From: Acinetobacter sp.
GTDB lineage: Bacteria > Pseudomonadota > Gammaproteobacteria > Pseudomonadales > Moraxellaceae
Direction: 5' to 3'
Assembly: GCA_030152275.1 (NCBI GenBank)
Contig: JASLHF010000165.1
Location: 1-37,568 of the forward strand
DNA length: 37,568 bases
In this document: piece by piece, positions 33,333-37,568 of the stretch
How the letters are laid out: each line of letters begins with the position of its first letter
Numbering within the stretch: position 1 is the stretch's first letter
Translations under genes and position numbers: made by a program
Notes under the pieces: model-generated
Told to the model about the DNA's origin: nothing
What the model saw: the letters and a program-made list of their open reading frames with translations, nothing else
Databases searched by the model: none

Positions 33333-34127
33333 ATGACTCAACATGAACTTTTAGCACCGCTGGCTGAAATTACTGCAGATCCGGCAGATCTTTTGTCGAT
33401 TAAGCGCAATGAGCTGCTGCCGCTGCTGAATGATCAATATCGGCTGAATCATTATGCAGATTCGCTGATACAGGCGCAGTCGGCACTTTTAAACGGCATA
33501 GACCCGCATCTGACGCAGCGGCTGAGCCAGAGTATTGAACAGTTAATTCAGCAGCTGGCGGATTCTAAAAAATATTTAAAGCGCAGGAAATTCAATGCGC
33601 TGCAAAAATGGCTGGGCCTCGATTTAGAATTTGGCTCCAGTCAGGTTGAGTACTATAAAAATTTGGACCGCAATTTAGATCAGGCCAATCACTTAAGCCA
33701 GCGCCTGCAAATTGAAATTCAGAAATCACAGTCGCGTTTTACCCAGCTTCAGGGACTGCGTGAGCAAATGGCCAAATACATACAGGCTGGTGAGGAATTT
33801 TTGCAGGAATATCCTAGTTTTAGTTCACAGCAGCCACTGGATCATTTTGCAGAGCGTTTGTCAAAAAAAATCCAGTCCTTAAGAACCCTGCAGGCAAGTA
33901 ATGATATTGCTATGATGCAAATGCACCTGACGCAGCAGCTGTCTTTTACATTGCTGGACCGTTTTAAAGAAGCGCAGCAGGTGCTGATTCCTGCATGGCA
34001 ATATCATGTCAAACAAAGTCAGCAAAGCGGCTCGACAAGCAGCTTGGAAAAACTTGATAATAGCCGTGAAAATTTGATTAAAACTTTAAAAAAATCATTA
34101 GAGAAGCCCGCTAAGCCGGATATTTAA
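33333..34127 (+). CDS. Diverged TelA-like coiled-coil protein, first gene of a three-gene cluster
   Basis: 264 residues, almost all helix with strong Gln/Leu/Lys heptad character (AEITADPADLLSIKRNELLP at the start, LIQQLADSKKYLKRRKFNAL, then FLQEYPSFSSQQPLDHFAER). The segment LSFTLLDRFKEAQQVLIPAWQYHV lines up by eye with LVDKFYAIKNITLPAWKNQI of the TelA protein in the next gene, so it looks like a shortened, diverged paralogue. No enzyme motif or signal peptide. The cluster is collinear, with 48 and 75 base gaps. Ribosome site weak. Confidence 0.65.
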   Translation: MTQHELLAPLAEITADPADLLSIKRNELLPLLNDQYRLNHYADSLIQAQSALLNGIDPHLTQRLSQSIEQLIQQLADSKKYLKRRKFNALQKWLGLDLEFGSSQVEYYKNLDRNLDQANHLSQRLQIEIQKSQSRFTQLQGLREQMAKYIQAGEEFLQEYPSFSSQQPLDHFAERLSKKIQSLRTLQASNDIAMMQMHLTQQLSFTLLDRFKEAQQVLIPAWQYHVKQSQQSGSTSSLEKLDNSRENLIKTLKKSLEKPAKPDI

Positions 34128-34175
34128 ACTCGACGCTATATTTTTCATTATTCAATCATTCAGATAAGGTGCGTT

Positions 34176-35321
34176 ATGACTCAGTCGGATCCAGTAAACC
34201 TAAATCAACACACTGTAATTGAGACGGCTGCTGCAGAGCAGGCAGAAAAAAAATTTCAGCAGCTGGACTTGCAGGGCATGGGCCTGCAGCCTGCTGATTT
34301 TCAAGAAGTCATGGCAGCCCGCAAAGAGCTGTCAGATATTAGCCACAGTTCGGTTGCCGAATACGGTAAAAATATTGCCTCTAAAACCTCAAGCTATACG
34401 GATGAGCTGCTGAATTTGGTGCAAAACAAAGATTTGGATGCGACCGGTCAAAAGCTGAATCAGGTGGTGCAGGCCGCACAGCAGCTGAACACCAGCAGTA
34501 TTTTAAATAAGTCTAAAAATTCGGGTTTTTTGGGCGGTATTCTGAGTAAATTTAAAGGCGCCAAAAACAGCTTTGATCAGCATTTTAATAGCACCAAAGA
34601 ACAAATTGATGTTTTAGTCAAAGAAATCGAACGCTCGCAAAGTGGCCTGAAAACCCGTGTGGATACGCTGGATAAAATGTTCAACGGCGTGCAGGAAGAA
34701 TATAAACAGTTGGGCGTATATGCAGCGGCTGGAAAATTGAAAGAGCAGGAGATTCAGCAGGAAATTGCGGTTTTATCTGCACAAGAGCAGGATCAGCAAA
34801 CTACACAGCGCATTTACGATTTAAATCATTTAGCCAATAATTTGGAAAAACGTGTCAGCGACTTGCAGGTGCTGCAGCAGTCTGCTATGCAGACTTTGCC
34901 GATGATCCGTATTATTCAGTCGAATAACCTGATGCTGGTCGATAAATTTTATGCCATCAAAAATATTACTCTACCGGCATGGAAGAATCAGATCAGTTTG
35001 GCTATTTCACTGCAGGAGCAAAAAAATAGCGTACAGCTGGCTAACACAATTGATGATGCCACAAATGAACTGCTAAAACGCAACGCTGACCTGCTTCATC
35101 AAAACTCTGTGGATACGGCAAAAGCGAACCAGCGTTCGGTGATTGATATCGAAACGCTTGAACATGTGCAAAACACCCTCATTAAAACAGTAAATGACGT
35201 GATTCAAATTCAGAAAGAAGGGATGCAAAAGCGGGATGAAGCTGCGGGCCGTTTGCGCACGCTGCAGGAAAATCTGAATGATTTGGTGCTGGAATCTAGC
35301 AGCAGCGGATCAAAGCCTTAA
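34176..35321 (+). CDS. TelA-family (toxic anion resistance) protein
   Basis: 381 residues. The middle and C-terminal parts match the TelA/KlaA family: KFKGAKNSFDQHFNSTKEQI, then TLPMIRIIQSNNLMLVDKF, ITLPAWKNQISLAISLQEQ and the closing DATNELLKRNADLLHQNSVD. The N-terminal 100 residues are variable and contain EVMAARKELSDISHSSVAEY. Mainly helical and cytoplasmic, likely oligomeric. Family members are linked to tellurite and other stress resistance and to phage-resistance loci, but their reaction is unknown. The gene lies between a diverged TelA-like protein and a membrane protein, which suggests a membrane-associated complex. Confidence 0.85.
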   Translation: MTQSDPVNLNQHTVIETAAAEQAEKKFQQLDLQGMGLQPADFQEVMAARKELSDISHSSVAEYGKNIASKTSSYTDELLNLVQNKDLDATGQKLNQVVQAAQQLNTSSILNKSKNSGFLGGILSKFKGAKNSFDQHFNSTKEQIDVLVKEIERSQSGLKTRVDTLDKMFNGVQEEYKQLGVYAAAGKLKEQEIQQEIAVLSAQEQDQQTTQRIYDLNHLANNLEKRVSDLQVLQQSAMQTLPMIRIIQSNNLMLVDKFYAIKNITLPAWKNQISLAISLQEQKNSVQLANTIDDATNELLKRNADLLHQNSVDTAKANQRSVIDIETLEHVQNTLIKTVNDVIQIQKEGMQKRDEAAGRLRTLQENLNDLVLESSSSGSKP

Positions 35322-35396
35322 AACTGAGCTTATAAGCGTTTAAGCGGGCTGTATCACGGTATCGACTAAGACTGATTTTTTTCAGGAGTATGGCCT

Positions 35397-36314
35397 TTGC
35401 CTCCCTTAGATGAATATGCGGTGCAGCCGCTGCAGCTGGAAACTGGACTGCAAATACTGAAAAAGCGCCAGCGCAATGTCATGCTTTTGGCGCTAAGTTC
35501 TACAGCTGTGCTGATCGCTGCAGTGATTGGCTTGTTTATACAGCAGGATTTTGTCTACAGTTTTTTTGGCTTAACCACACAAGTGCAGCAGCTGCACATT
35601 CCTTCCAGCGCAGATGCGGGTTTGGCAGATTTGGGTCATCAGTCTGATTATTTTGTTAGTTTGCTGTCTTGGTTTGGCTGGCTGCTGCTGAAGCTGTTTA
35701 CTGCGTTTTTTGGGGCTTTTTTTGCAGTGCATCTGCTGCGTAAAATCCGCTTTTTTGACCAGCGTTTTCAGTCATTTGTACTGAAGTTTGTGGGCTGGCT
35801 CATTAGCTTGATTGTGATTTGGTCGGGCTTGAGCTATGTGCAGTATGATTTGAATAAAGACGCGCAAGGTGAATTTCAAAAAGCCGTTTACTATGAAAAA
35901 AATATTCAGGACAGTGAAATTGCTGATTATCTGAAAAAATCAGATCTGCCTGCGCCAGTGCAGTCTTATTTGCTGGCCCAAACTGCATTGCTGCATCATC
36001 CTGCAGATCGGGCTGCGGCGATTCCAGAAGTGCAGGCGCTGGTCAAAGCTGAAAAAAGTGATCCGCATTTTTTAGAATATGGTTTTAAGCCAGAGCAGTT
36101 GTGGACTATGCAAAACCAGCTGTTTAATCAGATTCTTACACCTATGGCGCAAAGCGTCAGCACACAGGTGGCTCAAGCAGAGCTGCTGAATAGGGCCGCG
36201 CATTGGGTTCTGCTGCTGCTGATTGCTTTGAGCGCTTGCGCCAGCCTGATTTTATATGCGCTGTCATCGCGTTTAAAAGGGCGGACGCTGCGTATAGAAC
36301 AGCGCATACATTAA
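35397..36314 (+). CDS. Four-TM membrane protein of the TelA cluster
   Basis: 305 residues. Start is TTG 35,397 because AGGAG (35,384-35,388) is well spaced and no in-frame ATG occurs until residue 29; the ATG at 35,390 is out of frame. Membrane segments: about 28-48 (NVMLLALSSTAVLIAAVIGL), 86-113, 128-148 (FVGWLISLIVIWSGLSYVQY) and about 265-288. A large soluble loop (150-260) contains DLPAPVQSYLLAQTALLHHP. No channel or transporter family is recognised. As the last gene of the TelA cluster it may anchor the coiled-coil partners at the inner membrane. Confidence 0.7.
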   Translation: MPPLDEYAVQPLQLETGLQILKKRQRNVMLLALSSTAVLIAAVIGLFIQQDFVYSFFGLTTQVQQLHIPSSADAGLADLGHQSDYFVSLLSWFGWLLLKLFTAFFGAFFAVHLLRKIRFFDQRFQSFVLKFVGWLISLIVIWSGLSYVQYDLNKDAQGEFQKAVYYEKNIQDSEIADYLKKSDLPAPVQSYLLAQTALLHHPADRAAAIPEVQALVKAEKSDPHFLEYGFKPEQLWTMQNQLFNQILTPMAQSVSTQVAQAELLNRAAHWVLLLLIALSACASLILYALSSRLKGRTLRIEQRIH

Positions 36315-36610
36315 TTTTTCATTCTTTGATGTTTTTCACAGCGCTTTGAGGCAGAGCTTAAGGCGCTGGGTTTACTCGATCTTTTTTGAATTAGATTTGA
36401 TTGTTTTTCATGAAACTTCATGTTTTTAGGCTTTTTTGCTTGAAATTTTCAAATTTGAACAGATATATAAGCCATTGTTATTCATTTTGTTTTTTTACAT
36501 TGATTCAATAAAGCGATCATTGTTATGAAAACAAACTGTTTTATCTATTTAAATAGATGGCCTATCATAAACCTATCAAATAAATACTTACTCCTTTGGA
36601 GGCGTTAGCA
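36315..36610. other. Spacer of 296 bases upstream of ahpF with weak terminator and operator
   Basis: CAGCGC (36,339) pairs with GCGCTG (36,363) in a 6-bp stem that leads to a T-rich tail at about 36,375-36,385; weak terminator for the TelA cluster. The rest is AT-rich and holds the operator listed separately. Confidence 0.4.
36543..36578. promoter_or_regulatory. Candidate redox-regulator (OxyR-type) operator for ahpF
   Basis: A perfect 16-base palindrome ATCTATTTAAATAGAT (36,543-36,558) is followed by CCTATCA at 36,561 and 36,572, with 11-base period. OxyR contacts four ATAG/CTAT half-sites on one face of the helix; the elements are alike but the spacing is not canonical. It lies about 35-70 bases before the ahpF start. 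Confidence 0.35.
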
Positions 36611-37347
36611 ATGTTGGATCAAAATACTTCTGCTCAATTAAAAACTCTGCTTGAACGTTTAGAAAGCCCAATCGAAATTGTGGCCACCTTAAACGCTTCT
36701 GACAAATCAGACAAAATCAAAGAATTGGTGACTGAAATTGCCGCACTGTCTGATTTGGTGACTGCACGCTTTGACGGCACAAATTCACGTGCGCCAAGCT
36801 TCGGCATTGCAAAAAAAGGCGAGCAGCCGCGTGTCAACTTCGCCGGCTTGCCGATGGGCCACGAGTTCACCTCTTTGATTCTGGCCTTGCTTCAAGTTTC
36901 CGGCTATGCGCCAAAAGTGTCTGATGAAGTGCTGGCGCAAATCAAGGGCCTGAACTTAACAGCAGATTTTGACGTATTTGTGTCTTTAAGCTGCCATAAC
37001 TGTCCTGACGTGGTTCAGGCGCTGAACCTGATTGCGATTTACAACCCGGGCACCACTGCAACCATGATCGACGGCGCCTTCTTTCAGGACGAAGTGGAAG
37101 AACGCAAAATCATGGCGGTGCCGATGGTTTTCCAAAACGGCGAGCATATCGGCCAAGGGCGCATGACTTTGGAAGAAATCATTGCCAAACTGGACAGCGG
37201 CGCAGCAGCCAAAGATGCTGAGAAATTAAATGCCAAAGGCGCGTTTGATGTGCTGGTGATTGGCGGCGGCCCTGCAGGCAACACGTCTGCAATCTATGCA
37301 GCGCGTAAAGGCATCCGTACGGGTATCGTCGCTGAACGCATGGGCGG
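36611..37347 (+). pseudogene. ahpF: Alkyl hydroperoxide reductase subunit F, 5' part only
   Basis: About 245 native residues of an enzyme normally near 520. The start ATG 36,611 is fixed by GGAGG at 36,598-36,602; the TTG at 36,596 is within it. N-terminal thioredoxin-like domains are present with the active CHNC (VSLSCHNCPDVVQALNLI), then the FAD-binding VLVIGGGPAGNTSAIYAARK and RTGIVAERMGGQ. At 37,348 the sequence leaves the normal path (expected GGQ + V/I..DT) and turns into an inverted copy of itself, giving a false C-terminus. The NADH/FAD-driven electron donor to AhpC is thus incomplete in this assembly. Codons and promoter look functional up to the break. Confidence 0.85.
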
Positions 37348-37568
37348 TCAGCGACGATACCTGTACGGATGCCTTTACGCGCTGCATAGATTGCAGAAGT
37401 GTTGCCTGCAGGGCCACCACCAATCACCAATACATCAAACGCTTCTTTGGCATTTAATTTCTCAGCATCTTTGGCTGCTGCACCTGTATCTAACTGAGCA
37501 ATGATTTCTTCCAAAGTCATACGGCCTTGACCGATGTGATTGCCGTCTTGGAACACCATTGGTACAGC
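37348..37568 (-). pseudogene. Inverted partial second copy of ahpF, running off the right edge
   Basis: Read on the minus strand from the edge, 37,568 to 37,348 encodes AVPMVFQDGNHIGQGRMTLE through the GGGPAG FAD motif to RTGIVA, the same segment as 37,115-37,335 of the first copy. By eye about 28 of 221 bases differ (roughly 87% identical), mostly third positions, with amino-acid changes such as N/D, E/N, K/Q and S/T. It is therefore a different allele or paralogue. The join is at a 13-bp inverted pair (37,323-37,335 and 37,348-37,360) with a 12-base spacer. Confidence 0.8.

Noticed and set aside
37179..37504. Chimeric C-termini of the two facing ahpF frames
   Set aside because: After 37,348 (plus) and 37,335 (minus) each frame only reads the antisense of the other copy, so the tails are not real protein.
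1..37568. CRISPR arrays, rRNA and tRNA genes, complete insertion sequences
   Set aside because: No regularly spaced repeats, no tRNA-like folds or rRNA sequence, and no transposase frame were seen on either strand.

Overview
The window looks like chromosomal DNA of a moderately low-GC gammaproteobacterium, most likely Acinetobacter. This rests on the character of glyA, rnk, queH and ahpF and on the AT-rich spacers; it is inference, since no rRNA or tRNA is present. It splits into a prophage part (1 to about 21.3 kb) and a host part (about 21.8 kb to the end).

Prophage part: only the late half of a short-tailed (podovirus-type) temperate phage is inside the window; replication, lysogeny and integration genes must lie to the left. 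All genes are on the + strand in tightly coupled ATGA or TAATG overlaps. The order is portal (cut by the left edge), a Bbp19-like membrane-anchored protein, scaffold, major capsid protein, a Gp49-family/Tad2 fusion, tail tubular proteins A and B, a GNAT acetyltransferase, a cupin-like protein, four internal-virion/ejection proteins (one carrying a lytic transglycosylase plus a ddrB-ParB-like domain), small and large terminase, a T7-type fibre N-domain protein, a 25-residue-repeat protein, two further tail-region proteins, a 53-aa gene, a coiled-coil/TM lysis accessory protein and a holin-like/GH108 endolysin fusion. This resembles the Bordetella BPP-1-like and T7-like head-tail gene sets.

The phage operon is punctuated by intrinsic terminators. 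Four of them are preceded by the same roughly 21-nt box (core AACAAACCA or close variants), and in three the terminator U-tract runs directly into the ATG of the next gene, with box-to-ATG distances of 57, 58 and 58 nt. In two of these the only good Shine-Dalgarno sequence, GAGGG, sits inside the 3' arm of the terminator stem. With the Tad2-like anti-Thoeris domain fused into a late gene, these are the most unusual features of the phage part.

Phage/host border (20,987-21,786): terminator, a short scrap resembling an integrase N-terminus, and otherwise no gene.

Host part: an MTHFR-like protein with the Cys-rich MTHFR_C domain, queH (convergent), an arylamine N-acetyltransferase, a well-formed unassigned small RNA (promoter, paired stems, terminator) near 25.8-26.0 kb, several hypothetical genes, a DEDDh exonuclease of the ExoX type, a lipoprotein alpha/beta hydrolase, glyA, rnk, a three-gene TelA-type cluster and the 5' half of ahpF behind a candidate OxyR-type site. 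At 37,348 ahpF stops abruptly and the sequence turns back as a diverged, inverted second copy of the same ahpF segment that runs off the right edge. This is either a chimeric assembly join or a real inverted rearrangement.
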